A DNA stretch of 64,000 nt from Margaritifera margaritifera. Lineage: Eukaryota > Mollusca > Bivalvia > Unionida > Margaritiferidae. The stretch spans positions 1,947,001-2,011,000 of the forward strand of contig JAQPZY010001660.1 in the NCBI GenBank assembly GCA_029931535.1. The letters run 5' to 3'. The position numbers and the translations under genes were made by a program. Position 1 is the stretch's first letter. The number at the start of each line of letters is the position of its first letter. Positions 59,201-61,148 of this stretch are shown here, in pieces. A model generated the notes under the pieces. That model searched no databases. It saw nothing but the letters and a program-made list of their open reading frames with translations, and was not told the DNA's origin.

Positions 59201-59254
59201 CTGCAAAAGGTAGTGAACGAGAAGAGAAAGGAATTAGAAAAGTTTGGACTGAGG
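2769..59254 (+). CDS. PBRM1: PBRM1 / polybromo-1 (BAF180) orthologue, 5' part (11 exons, bromodomains 1-3)
   Basis: Polybromo-1 is the acetyl-lysine-reading subunit that defines the PBAF form of the SWI/SNF chromatin remodeller, a nuclear complex. The vertebrate protein has six bromodomains, two BAH domains and an HMG box. Here eleven exons (117, 98, 148, 189, 120, 168, 92, 252, 70, 99 and 66 coding nt) join without a stop into 473 codons. All have AG acceptors and GT donors with compatible phases. The product has a basic N-terminus (residues 1-39), bromodomain 1 (about 42-145), an acidic linker, bromodomain 2 (about 193-290), a linker containing RGNIPRLSAVYAAMTYPE (the counterpart of the conserved GGRLSAITMALQYG region in vertebrates), and bromodomain 3 (about 362-470). 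The reading frame is still open after residue 473, so the rest of the gene lies beyond 64000. The identity is strong; exon edges come from splice consensus and homology, not transcripts. Confidence 0.95.
3190..4035 (+). repeat. Family A tandem array (copy A1)
   Basis: About six diverged monomers of roughly 147 bp. Landmarks in each are GTCTAGTTGGTCCTAAATGA, then CATCCAATATGGCCACCAT, CATCTTGAAAATCTTGTTAT, GGTTTTCAC and GACTTCTTATGATG. The monomers lose similarity after about 3800. No head hairpin is seen, so this copy is truncated or eroded. Confidence 0.8.
4059..4076. repeat. Poly-C tract
   Basis: An uninterrupted run of C followed by TCCAGC. A comparable C run followed by TCCAGC lies at 22670-22686, and shorter ones at 29636 and 40008. 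Confidence 0.9.
5061..5175 (+). repeat. Orphan tail of a family A element
   Basis: ATATCAGAGATGGTTTCA, then TTCCTGGAAATTATTTTCAG, GGGTGTCAGGCCC and GGACTCATG match the sequence that follows the arrays at 16971, 22430, 45450 and 63800. It lies about 1 kb from A1 and may be its displaced tail. Confidence 0.65.
6580..6677 (+). CDS. PBRM1: PBRM1 exon: bromodomain 1, helix Z
   Basis: Encodes MQICQELYETIRNFKSEDGH then LLCEAFIRAPKR and two bases of a split Arg codon. This is the first helix and start of the ZA loop of bromodomain 1, very close to the vertebrate counterpart. The acceptor (TTATTTCAG) ends at 6579 and the donor GTATAT begins at 6678. Entry phase is 0 and exit phase is 2. Confidence 0.95.
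6785..7370 (+). repeat. Family F head and tandem array (copy F1)
   Basis: A head with a possible stem (CCCCC at 6786-6790 and GGGGG at 6803-6807) leads into about three 156-bp monomers. Each monomer carries TTCTGTGACTTGTAT, CCAGAGTATAACTTTTGAAC, GATATTTTATGAAAC and a GTCAAGGTCA-type block. It lies in PBRM1 intron 2 just after exon 2. Confidence 0.7.
7600..7830 (+). promoter_or_regulatory. Promoter-like block with CCAAT, TATA and a splice donor
   Basis: GCCAATCAG lies near 7643-7651 and TATATAAA at 7723-7730. A plausible initiation region (CATTAGATTCTGCATTCTG) begins about 20 bases further on. A clean donor AAAG/GTAAGA is at 7831. This order is that of a polymerase II promoter plus a short non-coding first exon. 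It precedes the decayed ORF at 8552. It may be the promoter of a retroposed gene or mobile element rather than of PBRM1. No transcript evidence is available. Confidence 0.4.
8552..9100 (+). pseudogene. Unrecognised decayed ORF with splice-like 5' end and coiled-coil tail
   Basis: A polypyrimidine-AG acceptor (GCTTTTTTTTAG) ends at 8551. The frame then stays open from 8552 to a stop at 8933 (127 codons: IDVYGSYSGNTDIPSYFALL..., ending KKKVAGCKNISNG). A second frame continues as LLQFELSKLQKNSNKLGNET and SEQAEKLKSLERRIGHYSV, a Lys/Glu/Leu-rich probable coiled coil, and a third frame carries NVNKGDEIAKKNLHLL. At least two frameshifts break it. I do not recognise the family. With the promoter-like block and donor upstream it resembles a small intron-containing gene or mobile-element ORF that has decayed inside PBRM1 intron 2. 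Confidence 0.4.
9500..10075 (+). repeat. Family F tandem array (copy F2)
   Basis: About 3.5 monomers of around 155 bp. They repeat GTGACTTGTATTCTTGTCTGG, TATAACTTTGAAC, GACTAGACAG and a GTCAAGGTCA-type block (TCAAGGTCA at 9723-9731). It directly precedes a family C array. Confidence 0.75.
10080..10880 (+). repeat. Family C tandem array (copy C0)
   Basis: Six diverged monomers of 134-144 bp. Each carries GATCAGATTTGGT, AAGCTTATATCATCAAGATC, GGATGAGTTCGATTATGAG, CATGCATATTAATGA, GTGATCTTGCATCTGATTGG and CACTCTAGAGGCCATATTT. Neither a head nor a tail is evident, so this is a core-only fragment in intron 2. Confidence 0.85.
11150..12170 (+). repeat. Family A tandem array (copy A2)
   Basis: It begins with part of the head (GGAGGATTGCCACGAAAC, TTACATGCACATTCATCC) and continues with about six 147-bp monomers up to 150 bases before PBRM1 exon 3. 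A SINE 3' fragment interrupts the array near 11937-12038. Confidence 0.85.
11937..12038 (+). mobile_element. 3' fragment of tRNA-derived SINE-1
   Basis: CTTTCTCCACAAAATATACTGG, a CCATGTGTAGCCTA stretch and GTGCTGAAAAATGGCGTTAAA with an A/C-rich end match the 3' parts of the SINEs at 44069-44310 and 63210-63453. The tRNA-like head is absent, so it is 5'-truncated. Confidence 0.75.
12332..12479 (+). CDS. PBRM1: PBRM1 exon: bromodomain 1, ZA loop to helix B
   Basis: Completes the split Arg, then encodes TAADYYEVVSTPIDMLKIQQ, KLKTDEYEEIDQLTQDIELM and VSNAKAYYK. The DYYEVV and PIDM ZA-loop elements are present. At the position that normally holds the acetyl-lysine-contacting Asn this domain has Tyr (NAKAYYK). 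Human bromodomain 1 also has Tyr there, so this is an old family feature and not decay. The donor GTACAC begins at 12480. Confidence 0.95.
12692..12784 (+). other. Candidate cassette exon in intron 3 (low confidence)
   Basis: A 93-base stretch (31 codons, no stop) lies between PBRM1 exons 3 and 4. It has an acceptor-like GGACTTGCAG before it and a weak donor AAG/GTTAGC after it, and both ends would be phase 0. The translation runs HDLFDMPPVLCTVSTRIVAE then CLACGMNQVPK. I do not recognise it. If used, it would insert 31 residues in the helix B-C turn of bromodomain 1. It could equally be mobile-element debris. Confidence 0.2.
13086..13274 (+). CDS. PBRM1: PBRM1 exon: end of bromodomain 1 and acidic linker
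   Basis: Encodes 63 residues. KNMPEYKYACDIWELYQKTK is helix C of bromodomain 1. It is followed by a Glu/Asp-rich linker (EDLLTETFGDDSKEGSREPE and ADTENEGK) leading to bromodomain 2. The acceptor is TTCCACAG at 13085 and the donor GTAAGT at 13275. Both ends are phase 0. Confidence 0.94.
13365..14045 (+). repeat. Family D tandem array (copy D1)
   Basis: About three and a half monomers of roughly 165 bp. They carry TTTGATTTCAACCAAATTTGC, GTGAAGCTTCATCTTAAC, AAGATCTCAGATGAGTTTGA, GAGTTATGGCCCTTGATTGA and CTTGTGAACACTCTAGC-type blocks. The lead-in from 13365 (CCCATGCCATTTGGGACAGG) may be a head. The array starts only 90 bases after PBRM1 exon 4. Confidence 0.75.
14046..15605. other. Intron 4 stretch without a recognised gene
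   Basis: Unique-looking AT-rich intron sequence. Short ORFs on both strands show no family resemblance, and I see no terminal repeats. Confidence 0.4.
15606..16150 (+). repeat. Family D-like tandem array (variant)
   Basis: About three monomers near 150-160 bp with GGATTTCAGCCAGATTTAGC, GAGTTTGATTTTGAG, TTTACAGGAGTTCTGGC and CCCTGAATGCCTGTC. It shares the AACCAAATTTG and GAGTTTGAT landmarks with family D but is clearly diverged. It runs directly into the family A copy that follows. Confidence 0.6.
16190..17095 (+). repeat. Family A element with head, core and tail (copy A3)
   Basis: The order is complete. An eroded head hairpin lies at 16204-16232, followed by GGGATGGCCTGT, then about four and a half monomers of 147 bp or less, then the tail from about 16971 (GATGGTTTCAACACTCAACAGG, AATGCCTGGAAATTATTTTTGG, GAGTGTCAGTCCCATTGAGG, AACTCTTC). 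This copy defines the family layout. Confidence 0.85.
17340..17992 (+). repeat. Family B tandem array with tail (copy B1)
   Basis: About four monomers near 145-150 bp with CAGAATTTGATCAAATTTGAC, AAAGCATCCTGGCATGAAG, GGGCTTTCAAATT, GATGCTGATCTGCCATCAAA and AATAGAAAAACC blocks. It ends in the tail CCAGGTGAGCAATCTCAGCA followed by CCACTTGGTCCTCTAG. The head is missing, so it is 5'-truncated. Confidence 0.8.
18086..18956 (+). mobile_element. Solo LTR of an LTR retrotransposon (probably Gypsy-type)
   Basis: 871 bp bounded by inverted termini TGTTATG (18086-18092) and CATAACA (18950-18956), with the direct repeat ACTT on both sides (18082-18085 and 18957-18960). This is the TG...CA structure and 4-bp target duplication of an LTR left by recombination. 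A TATATATATA run near 18434 and an AATTAAAT near 18881 suggest + orientation. No internal gag/pol is present. It sits 79 bases before PBRM1 exon 5. Superfamily is inferred from the target-duplication length. Confidence 0.75.
19036..19155 (+). CDS. PBRM1: PBRM1 exon: bromodomain 2, helix Z
   Basis: Encodes DDEERKDDPEDFEQLFAAVV then TATEGDRDISEAFHLLPPRE. This is an acidic lead-in and the first helix of bromodomain 2, ending at the conserved hydrophobic-LP turn. The acceptor is TGTTACAG at 19035 and the donor GTAAAG at 19156. Both ends are phase 0. Confidence 0.94.
19325..20960 (+). repeat. Repeat G, left end and internal units (copy G1)
   Basis: A long interspersed repeat also found inverted at 41690-45023. 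The left end (19325-19600) starts near TACAGTACAACTCACATGAT and holds several TCTCCAC/GTGGAG blocks. Internal units are punctuated by GAGAGAGAG tracts and repeat at about 640 bp: TTAACCATGA, GAATAACGG and GAATATCA landmarks occur near 20006-20250 and again near 20645-20870. No protein is encoded. The family is not one I recognise. Confidence 0.7.
21040..22565 (+). repeat. Family A element with head, core and tail (copy A4)
   Basis: A near-perfect head hairpin at 21044-21072 (arms AGCTCTACTGGTC and GACCAGAAGAGCT, loop ATA), then the GTTGTCC stretch, about eight monomers and the tail to about 22560 (GGTTTCGACACTCAGCAATT, TTGAATTCCTCGAAATTC, TATCAGTCCTATCAAAGGAC). Repeat G sequence lies on both sides, so A4 probably inserted into repeat G. 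Confidence 0.88.
22566..23250 (+). repeat. Repeat G continuation after A4
   Basis: TGCAGAATTGAAAAGTACAC, GGTTTGGTGTTGTATGG, CACAAGGTCC, TTTGCACAAAAAATGTGAAC and a GA-rich tract match, in reverse complement, the 41690-42160 stretch of copy G2. A C17 tract (22670-22686) and an unrelated GC-rich piece interrupt it. Confidence 0.65.
23214..23267. repeat. (GA)n then (GATT)n microsatellite
   Basis: About 18 GA units followed by five GATT-type units. Confidence 0.9.
23393..23467. repeat. 25-bp minisatellite, three copies
   Basis: Three consecutive 25-bp copies beginning GATGCTC and ending GATGGCTTTGT. The second and third are identical and the first has one T/C difference. Confidence 0.95.
24190..24400 (-). 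repeat. Repeat G left end, inverted solo copy
   Basis: In reverse complement it reads ACAGTTCACATGATATTTTG, TTTCCCCACCCATCACAGTGG and GCACTTGTTCTGCACCTCCAC. It matches the left end of repeat G at 19325 and most closely the copy at 38785. Confidence 0.65.
24440..25270 (+). repeat. Family D tandem array (copy D2)
   Basis: About five monomers of 165-168 bp with AACCAAATTTGCTGTGAAGC, TTCATTTTAATAA, GATGAGTTTGATGATGAGCA, ACATATTTCTTAGAGTTATG and GAACACTCTAGCTTC blocks. It is the clearest family D copy in the window. Confidence 0.85.
25600..25925 (+). mobile_element. 3' end of non-LTR retrotransposon (fragment)
   Basis: It encodes KLYDDVPQKKVMDF just before a stop and then a T-rich 3' region (GACCTTTACTTTAAGGATTTTATATG and further) ending GCCATTAAACCCTATACATACAT. 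The same peptide and 3' region occur at the end of the LINE relic at 52900-53020 and after 56195, so this is a 5'-truncated copy. Confidence 0.7.
25975..26195 (+). pseudogene. Possible N-terminal zinc-finger relic of a transposase
   Basis: A short + frame contains GRLCALFVTSLVCKLWWQRL followed by GALMEHTLNSKKHTEKF. The spacing of the Cys residues and H-x6-H resembles the BED/TTF-type finger at the start of hAT-like transposases, but one Cys seems replaced and the frame is short. Assignment is tentative. Confidence 0.3.
26700..27005 (+). mobile_element. 3' end of the same non-LTR retrotransposon (second fragment)
   Basis: KKILDILNECGLY in the + frame, then GGGATTTTACATGTGTTACC, TATACCTTTTACAGAATTTC and a final GGCTGAGGTACTACATACAT. 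It aligns block by block with 25690-25920. Confidence 0.6.
27010..27545 (+). repeat. Family D tandem array (copy D3)
   Basis: Three monomers with TTTGATTTCAATCAAATTGAC, AAGTTTCAGATGAGTTTGATG and GCATCCCACTGGCTTG. It abuts the head of the family C element at 27546. Confidence 0.75.
28745..28979 (+). mobile_element. tRNA-derived SINE-2 with target duplication
   Basis: The 5' part resembles a tRNA with A box TAGCTCAGTGGTTAGCATG and B box GGATTCGATACC. A SINE body and an (AC)n(A)n end follow. It is flanked by GATAGTAACTGA (28733-28744) and GATAGTAGCTGA (28980-28991), a 12-bp target duplication with one mismatch. A degraded second tail (GCCCAACAAAAGC, AAATGTTGTTGCATG) lies at 29040-29095. Confidence 0.85.
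28985..29640 (+). repeat. Spacer segment shared by C1 and C2
   Basis: Collinear with 35640-36200. Shared landmarks are GTTAGAGCTCAGAAGTGCC, AGAATTTCTTTACATA, GAATTATTTCTAAAAACTT, TAGTATTGCCATGTTAAAGT, CCTGAAACATTTG and GAAACACTTCCAGAT. It ends near the C-rich tract at 29636. Confidence 0.8.
29953..30330 (+). repeat. Family D fragment (copy D4)
   Basis: About two monomers (TTTGATTTCAACCACATCTGG, GAGTTTGATGATGACCAGAT, GAGTTTGACGATAAGCACAT) directly after the C1 tail and 180 bases before PBRM1 exon 6. Confidence 0.7.
30514..30681 (+). CDS. PBRM1: PBRM1 exon: bromodomain 2, ZA loop to helix B
   Basis: Encodes LYRRYYAVIKEPIDLKMIAQ, KIQDNAYTTLGDMERDLFVM and VKNAKTFNEPKSFIYK. The acetyl-lysine-binding Asn is present in NAKTFNEP. 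The usual ZA-loop YPDYY is YRRYY here, replacing Pro-Asp with Arg-Arg, while AVIKEPIDL is intact. The acceptor is CTGTTCCAG at 30513 and the donor GTTTGT at 30682. Both ends are phase 0. Confidence 0.95.
30797..31610 (+). repeat. Family C head and tandem core (copy C2)
   Basis: The head hairpin has perfect 7-bp arms, AGCTCAC at 30802-30808 and GTGAGCT at 30825-30831. GATATGGCCCTGCC and GTCCATTGTCTGTCC follow, then about five family C monomers. The matching spacer is at 35640-36200 and the matching tail CCAGGTGAGC at 36803-36812, so the original element may span about 30797-36843 with later insertions. It starts 116 bases after PBRM1 exon 6. Confidence 0.8.
32674..32702. repeat. (AAT)n microsatellite
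   Basis: About nine AAT/GAT units immediately before the family E head. Confidence 0.85.
32705..33880 (+). repeat. Family E head and tandem array
   Basis: The head hairpin has arms CCACTTTTTT (32713-32722) and AAAAAAAGTGG (32725-32735), followed by GAAGACCTAGTATGTG. About six monomers of 155-220 bp follow with TTTGAGATTAAGGAATGAAAC, CATCATCATTAGAAGGTGTG, CATATTGGGGTCCTATCTTC and AAGGTCAAGGTCA blocks. It lies inside the span of C2. Confidence 0.8.
33881..35639. other. Intron 6 stretch, mostly unassigned
   Basis: It contains a short GTAGTAGTA run (about 34000) and a poorly conserved pair of GAATAAAAGAG...CAGCA-CTTCC blocks 94 bases apart (35182 and 35276). The long ORF at 34873-35277 has no recognisable motif. 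No gene is called. Confidence 0.35.
35640..36200 (+). repeat. Spacer segment shared by C2 and C1
   Basis: Collinear partner of 28985-29640, without the SINE insertion. Confidence 0.8.
36225..36305 (-). mobile_element. tRNA-like SINE head fragment, inverted
   Basis: In reverse complement, CAGAGCCTCAGTGGTTAAGATG then TTGGACTCATGATTCCCACC looks like the A-box half of a tRNA-derived head similar to SINE-2. The B box and body are not recognisable. Confidence 0.45.
36803..36843 (+). repeat. Family C tail (belongs to C2)
   Basis: CCAGGTGAGCGATATCAAGC then ACACTTGGGCCCGTTGTTT. It matches the tail at 29924 with a few substitutions. Confidence 0.75.
36844..37561. other. Intron 6 end, nothing recognised
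   Basis: Unique-looking sequence with an A13 tract near 36896. No exon, array or element terminus is seen before the exon 7 acceptor. Confidence 0.4.
37562..37653 (+). CDS. PBRM1: PBRM1 exon: bromodomain 2 helix C and start of linker
   Basis: Encodes DACTLKKLIQTKKQEVEYKK then SGAVKSSERI and two bases of a split Arg codon. It aligns with the end of bromodomain 2 (DANSIKK...KK-E in vertebrates). The acceptor is TTTTTGTAG at 37561 and the donor GTATTT at 37654. Confidence 0.92.
37816..38775 (+). repeat. Family A element (copy A5), tail missing
   Basis: Eroded head hairpin (AGCTGTATTGGT near 37819, GGACCAGAAAAGCT ending near 37846) followed by GGGATGGCCTGTTGCCC and about five and a half monomers. 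Instead of the family A tail it runs into a repeat G left end at 38785. Confidence 0.85.
38785..39010 (+). repeat. Repeat G left end, solo copy
   Basis: TACAGTGCAGCTCATGCAAT, TCTCCACTTGTCGCTGTGGG, GTTGTGCTTCTCCAGCACAG and TTTGAATAGCCACAGCACG. It matches 24190-24400 in reverse complement and the start of G1. Confidence 0.7.
39587..39724. mobile_element. Short MITE with about 29-bp inverted ends
   Basis: 138 bp. The left end reads GGGACCAACCATTTAATTTT then CAGTGGGGG. The reverse complement of the right end reads GGGACGGATCATTCAATTTT then CAATGGGGG, with about five mismatches. The interior is low-complexity. No clear target duplication is visible, so the superfamily is open. Confidence 0.7.
39976..41671 (+). 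mobile_element. Decayed hAT element with CAGGG termini
   Basis: The left terminus CAGGGTTGCATCTAGGAT (39976-39993) is repeated exactly, inverted, at 41654-41671. CAGGG ends are typical of hAT elements, and a transposase-type zinc-finger fragment lies inside at 40556. A poly-C tract follows the left end and a short G/C-rich piece lies inside the right end. I do not see a convincing 8-bp target duplication, so flanks may have eroded. At 1.7 kb it is shorter than an intact autonomous hAT. Confidence 0.7.
40556..40753 (+). pseudogene. hAT-type transposase N-terminal zinc-finger fragment
   Basis: The frame encodes MSTKKNEMLCSWCIKTGKEN then SFTLGNTNFRTSTLDRHVEL and PAHKQ. C-x2-C followed by a TNFR-x-S-x-L-x-x-H-x5-H block is the TTF/BED-like finger at the start of KIAA1586/ZNF862-type hAT proteins. 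The frame ends after 65 codons without a catalytic domain. A Ser/Asn-rich frame upstream (40302-40510) may be the degraded extreme N-terminus. Confidence 0.65.
41690..42464 (-). repeat. Repeat G, inverted copy (G2, first part)
   Basis: The reverse complement shows GAGAGTGGTTGCTGAATAAT, TTAACCATGATCGAG, CACGAGAATAACTGAG, AATAGAATATCAAAAACTCG and TTTGCACAAAAAACATGAAC. These match 20645-20960 and 22850-22940 of G1. It is interrupted at a CT tract by the SINE/MITE block at 42465-44310. Confidence 0.75.
42465..42638 (+). mobile_element. SINE-1, 5' part
   Basis: tRNA-like head with A box TGGCTGAGTGGTCTAAGGC and B box GGGTTTGAGTC. The body follows (CAGCCAATGTGG, GTAGCTTCCCATGGGTCGG, CCACCAAATATACTGGCCGC) and breaks off at CCATGTA, where the MITE begins. 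The head is Leu/Ser-tRNA-like. Confidence 0.8.
42639..44068. mobile_element. Probable MITE-type element with imperfect inverted ends
   Basis: The left end reads TACTGTAGTATCATTT, ATTTTCGTGGG, CTCAATTTTCATGG. The reverse complement of the right end reads CCATATATGGCAATATCAC, AATTTTGGTGGGG, CCCATTTTCGTGG. The ends match imperfectly over about 45 bp. The 1.4-kb interior has no coding sequence that I recognise. The exact ends and target duplication are uncertain. Confidence 0.5.
44069..44310 (+). mobile_element. SINE-1, copy starting at the A box, with complete 3' end
   Basis: It starts within the A box (TGGTCTAAGGTGCTTGC), has B box GGGTTCGAGTC and the same body as the copy at 42465. It ends with GTGCTGAAAAATGGCATTAAA and a CAAAACCAAACC tail. 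Confidence 0.8.
44311..45023 (-). repeat. Repeat G, inverted copy (G2, left end)
   Basis: The reverse complement runs from the left end at 45023 (TACAGCACAGCTCACATGAT, then TTCTCCATCATGGTTGGGG, GTTGATAAAATGGGCGTG) through GAGAGAGAG, CCCTTATAAATTAACAGAC and AAGCATGTCTGTCTGAAGC. It matches 19325-20560 of G1. Confidence 0.75.
45024..45483 (+). repeat. Family A element (copy A6), tail split by an insertion
   Basis: 5'-truncated at repeat G, with about three monomers and then the start of the tail (ATATCAGAGATGGTTTCAAC, ACTTAGCAGTTAA). The tail is cut at TTAA (45480-45483) and resumes at 47001. Confidence 0.85.
45484..47000. mobile_element. piggyBac-like non-autonomous element with TTAA target duplication
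   Basis: It interrupts the family A tail exactly at TTAA: TTAA lies at 45480-45483 and again at 47001-47004. The ends are CCCCATTTCA on the left and TGAAATGGG on the right, inverted except for one extra C. TTAA duplication plus CCC-starting inverted ends is the mark of piggyBac elements. The 1.5-kb interior has three copies of a 193-bp repeat. No complete transposase is present, so this looks non-autonomous or internally deleted. Confidence 0.8.
46160..46790 (-). repeat. Three 193-bp internal repeats of the piggyBac-like element
   Basis: GATCTCTGCA recurs at 46354, 46547 and 46741, giving 193 and 194 bp spacing. Other shared landmarks are ATGTCAATTTTCCAC and AAATTTTCAAATAACC. On the - strand the left-hand copy reads DSTEDAINGSNLDAEFDENV then DNFVREIDILGSGDHDL, an acidic peptide like transposase N-termini, but the other copies are frameshifted. 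Derivation from a transposase N-terminus is inference. Confidence 0.65.
47001..47088 (+). repeat. Family A tail resumed (end of A6)
   Basis: TTAAAAAGAAG, TTAATTCCTGGAAATTC and GTAGAGTGTCAGTCC continue the tail interrupted at 45483. It ends at ACTTGTTG, right where the next family A head begins. Confidence 0.85.
47089..47425 (+). repeat. Family A element (copy A7), head and about 1.5 monomers
   Basis: Head arms ACTCTACTGGTG and GACCAGAAGAGCT (47089-47116), then GGGATGGCCTGTTGTC. Then come CCATGAAACTTTACACAC and a short core that breaks off at about 47425. It abuts the A6 tail with no spacer. Confidence 0.85.
47426..48098. other. Intron 7 end, nothing recognised
   Basis: Unique-looking sequence up to the exon 8 acceptor. 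Confidence 0.4.
48099..48350 (+). CDS. PBRM1: PBRM1 exon: inter-bromodomain linker and bromodomain 3 helix Z
   Basis: The largest exon here (252 nt). It encodes the linker block RGNIPRLSAVYAAMTYPE, a Ser/Asp-rich acidic stretch (DYDDDSGGETTMSEDES), then PLWTLFNSIVNYTDAAGARL and IEPYMKLPNKR, the first helix of bromodomain 3. The acceptor is TTTCATTTAG at 48098 and the donor GTGATT at 48351. It enters in phase 2 and leaves in phase 2 with a split Arg. Confidence 0.94.
48526..48550. repeat. (AC)n microsatellite
   Basis: About 12 AC units in intron 8. Confidence 0.9.
48551..49730. other. Intron 8 start, mostly unassigned
   Basis: An eroded array-head-like piece may lie at 48945-49060 (CCCCATGCCTTTTGG, GTTTGTCTGTCCATC), and a GTGGTGGTGG run near 49320. 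No coding exon is recognised. Confidence 0.35.
49739..49996. mobile_element. hAT-type MITE with 8-bp target duplication
   Basis: 258 bp with ends TAGGGGTGAAACAATTC and, inverted, TAGGGGTGAAACGATAC. It is flanked by ATATATAC (49731-49738) and ATTTATAC (49997-50004), an 8-bp duplication with one mismatch. The subterminal zones are packed with ATCGATA-type self-complementary motifs, so most of the element can fold back on itself. Confidence 0.88.
50005..51229. other. Intron 8 stretch without a recognised gene
   Basis: It contains a (GATT)n-like tract at 50356-50394. Otherwise I see nothing assignable. Confidence 0.4.
51230..53020 (+). pseudogene. Non-LTR retrotransposon relic: RT end, RNase H and C-terminal region
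   Basis: Scattered + frames follow the order of a jockey-like ORF2. LFIYMLMILW near 51335 resembles a degraded YxDD region. FKCSKSKTV and MHFCQL then LYLDDSLIPDVEETKFLEL lie near 51440-51570. LYTDSLKKGDKVAVSVAAP near 52210 is the first RNase H Asp. NFIIFSDSLSTLNALQDLKF near 52370 is a later RNase H Asp. GNEKANKAAKAA lies near 52530. CHSCIGHTYLNHAYLLKGEP and CPCALTVEHILVECMDLYPC lie near 52740-52860. Many stops and frameshifts make it inactive. Its T-rich 3' region is cut by the family B element at about 53021 and resumes at 56195. Confidence 0.75.
53573..54502. mobile_element. hAT-like insertion with 8-bp target duplication
   Basis: 930 bp between two copies of GCATCCTG (53565-53572 and 54503-54510), in a place where other family B monomers have that motif once. 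The ends match imperfectly in inverse orientation (CATACATGCGAACC against CATGGATGACAACC, counting one base of the duplication). The interior has several ATTACGCTTTT blocks and a T18 run, and no recognised protein. The 8-bp duplication suggests hAT. Confidence 0.7.
55267..55461. mobile_element. MITE with perfect 15-bp inverted ends
   Basis: 195 bp from CAGGGTCTATTCTAG (55267-55281) to its exact inverse CTAGAATAGACCCTG (55447-55461), interrupting a family B monomer. CAGGG ends suggest hAT. The flanking 8-mers match only partly, so the target duplication has probably mutated. Confidence 0.85.
56195..56375 (+). mobile_element. LINE 3' end resumed after B2
   Basis: TTTTTTACAAATATCTTTACC, GGGTTTATTTTCCTAAAG and GTGCTGTTAAACCCAATACAT match the 3' ends at 25740-25920 and 26820-27000. 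It continues the LINE interrupted at about 53020. Confidence 0.7.
56376..57030. other. Low-grade repeated stretch in intron 8
   Basis: About three imperfect 130-bp units share CATAACTTGGAAACTG, GATCCCCACTCTATAACCA and GACCCTGGGTCATGCCCCTGG landmarks (near 56600, 56720, 56840 and 56960). It looks like another small tandem-array family; no head or tail was identified. Confidence 0.6.
57031..57860. repeat. ATG/AAA-rich degenerate repeat, two arms
   Basis: Two A-rich arms (about 57030-57240 and 57640-57850) built of GAAATGCAAATGAA-like words flank a 400-bp less repetitive middle. The octamer ATGCAAAT occurs at least twice in the left arm. The arms are in the same sense and no clear ends were found. 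Confidence 0.5.
58206..58275 (+). CDS. PBRM1: PBRM1 exon: bromodomain 3, ZA loop
   Basis: Completes the split Arg and encodes FYPDYYEEIEKPMSVYNIRK then KLK. This bromodomain keeps the canonical PDYY and a KPM in place of KPI. The acceptor is CCTTCCAG at 58205 and the donor GTAATT at 58276. It ends in phase 0. Confidence 0.95.
58694..58792 (+). CDS. PBRM1: PBRM1 exon: bromodomain 3, helices A-B
   Basis: Encodes KKYYNDMDDLVADFDLCFEN then AKQYNADESKIHK. The acetyl-lysine-binding Asn is present in NAKQYN. The acceptor is TTTTTTAG at 58693 and the donor GTAAGT at 58793. Both ends are phase 0. Confidence 0.95.
59189..59254 (+). CDS. PBRM1: PBRM1 exon: bromodomain 3, helix C
   Basis: Encodes DAVILQKVVNEKRKELEKFG then LR, the last helix of bromodomain 3 with its charged C-terminal turn. 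The acceptor is TTTGTCATAG at 59188 and the donor GTATGT at 59255. No further PBRM1 exon is seen before the window ends. Confidence 0.93.
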
Positions 59255-59518
59255 GTATGTAACCAACTTTGAAAATAATAAAAGTAGTTTGTTGTGATAG
59301 AGAGGGTGTGAAATTAGTTTTTTTTTTCTTCAAAGATTGTTATACATAATTTACTTACTTTATATTTCTTAGATTTATTATACTTTTTGACATTTAGTTA
59401 CAGATCATTACTGTTTTTTTATTGTTTCCATATAGTTAAAGAGTAAGTTTTGTGCCCCACATTTTAAAAATGATGGTCCAATCTTATTGCTGTTTCATAA
59501 CGTTTCTCCACATTTTTT

Positions 59519-61010
59519 AGCTCACCTGGTTGCAAGTAGCTTATGGTATGGCCCTGTGTCCATCATGTGTCATGTATTCTGCATCATGCCTTGTGCATAT
59601 GTTGCTATTTTAAACCTATCAAAAATCACAAGATCAGTTTTGACCAAATTTGGCCGATAGAATTGTGTCATGAAGGGCTTGAAAATTTATACAAATGATG
59701 CCTATCTGCCATCAAATATTGCCGCTCTTACTAAAATAGTAAAAACCCTTTAACTACTTCTCAAAAACTGCTGAACAGAATTTGATCAAATTTGAGAGAA
59801 AGCATCCTGGCTGGAAGACCTTTATAGTTTTTACAAAAGATGCCGAACTGCCTTCAATTATGGCTGCCATTTTATAAAAAAGAAAAAAAGCCAATATTAC
59901 TAAACAATAAAAAAAAAAACATTTAAATGACTTCTTTTCCATAACTGCTGAATGGAAATTGAATAAACTTGACAGAAAGCATCATGGCATAAATACCTTT
60001 CAGAATTGTACAAATGATGCTGTTCTGCCATCAAGTATATCCACCATTACAAAAAATAGAAAAAAAACTTTAAATGACTTCTTCCCAGAAATTGTTTAAT
60101 AGATTCTGACTAACTTGACAGAAAGCATTCTGGCATGAAGACCATTCAAGTTTTGTACAAATGATGCTGATCTGTCATCAATTATGATTGCCATTACTAA
60201 AAATAGCAAAATCTTTAATTGACTCAGTCTCCAAACCCACTTGACAGAATTTGATCATATTTGACAGAAAGTATGTTGTCACAAAGACCACAAATGATAC
60301 TGATCCACCATTAGATACTAAAATAGAGAAACCTTGAAACAACTTCTCCAAAACCCATGAAAAGAATTTGATCAAACTTGACAGAAGCATCCTGATATGA
60401 AGACCTTTCAGATTTATACAAATGATGCTGATCTGCCATCAAATATGACCACCATTACTAAAAAGAGAAAAATATTTAAAAATTGAAAAATATATAAGAC
60501 TGCAAAAACTGCTCCACTGTATTTGATAAAATTTGTCAGAAAGCATCCTGGCATAGAGGTATTTCAATTTTTCTTTTTACAAGTGATGCCAGAATGCCAT
60601 CAGATATGGCCACTGTTGCTCAGAATAATTTGAAAAAACCATTTCGATGGCTTCTTAAAAACTGCTCAACAGAATTTGACCAAATTTTACAGAGAGCATC
60701 CTGGCATAAAGGGCTTTTATATTTGTACAAACGATGCCAATCCATCATTAAATGTAGCAAAACATTTACACAACTTTATCTAAAAACAACTGCTGAACAG
60801 AATTTGACCAACTTTGACACAAAGCATCCTGACATTGGGCACTGTCAGTATTGGGCAAAATGAAGCAGATGTGCCATCAAGTATGGACAAAATACTTGAG
60901 AAGCCTTCAAACAATTGTTTTAATAACATTTGGAATTTACAACATTGGAAGAAATTTAAACAAAAAGCATCCTACTAAGATTTCTTGGCCAACTGCTCTT
61001 GCATTTCGAT
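59519..61010 (+). repeat. Family B element (copy B3), degraded tail
   Basis: Head AGCTCACCTGGTTGCAAGT at 59519, then TATGGTATGGCCCTGTGTCC, about nine monomers, and a tail remnant (TTTCTTGGCCAACTGCTCTT, GCATTT) to about 61010. The CCAGGTGAGC motif itself is missing. It lies in intron 11. Confidence 0.8.
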
Positions 61011-61148
61011 GTTAGGCAGATGTAAAGTCATAACTTTATAGTTCAGGGAAGTTCATATTGATGTTAGATATATTTATTTAAAACAAGACAGTTCATGGAG
61101 GCCTTCAGATCAAAGGGCAAGTCAGTCAAGTGATACATAGTTCATACA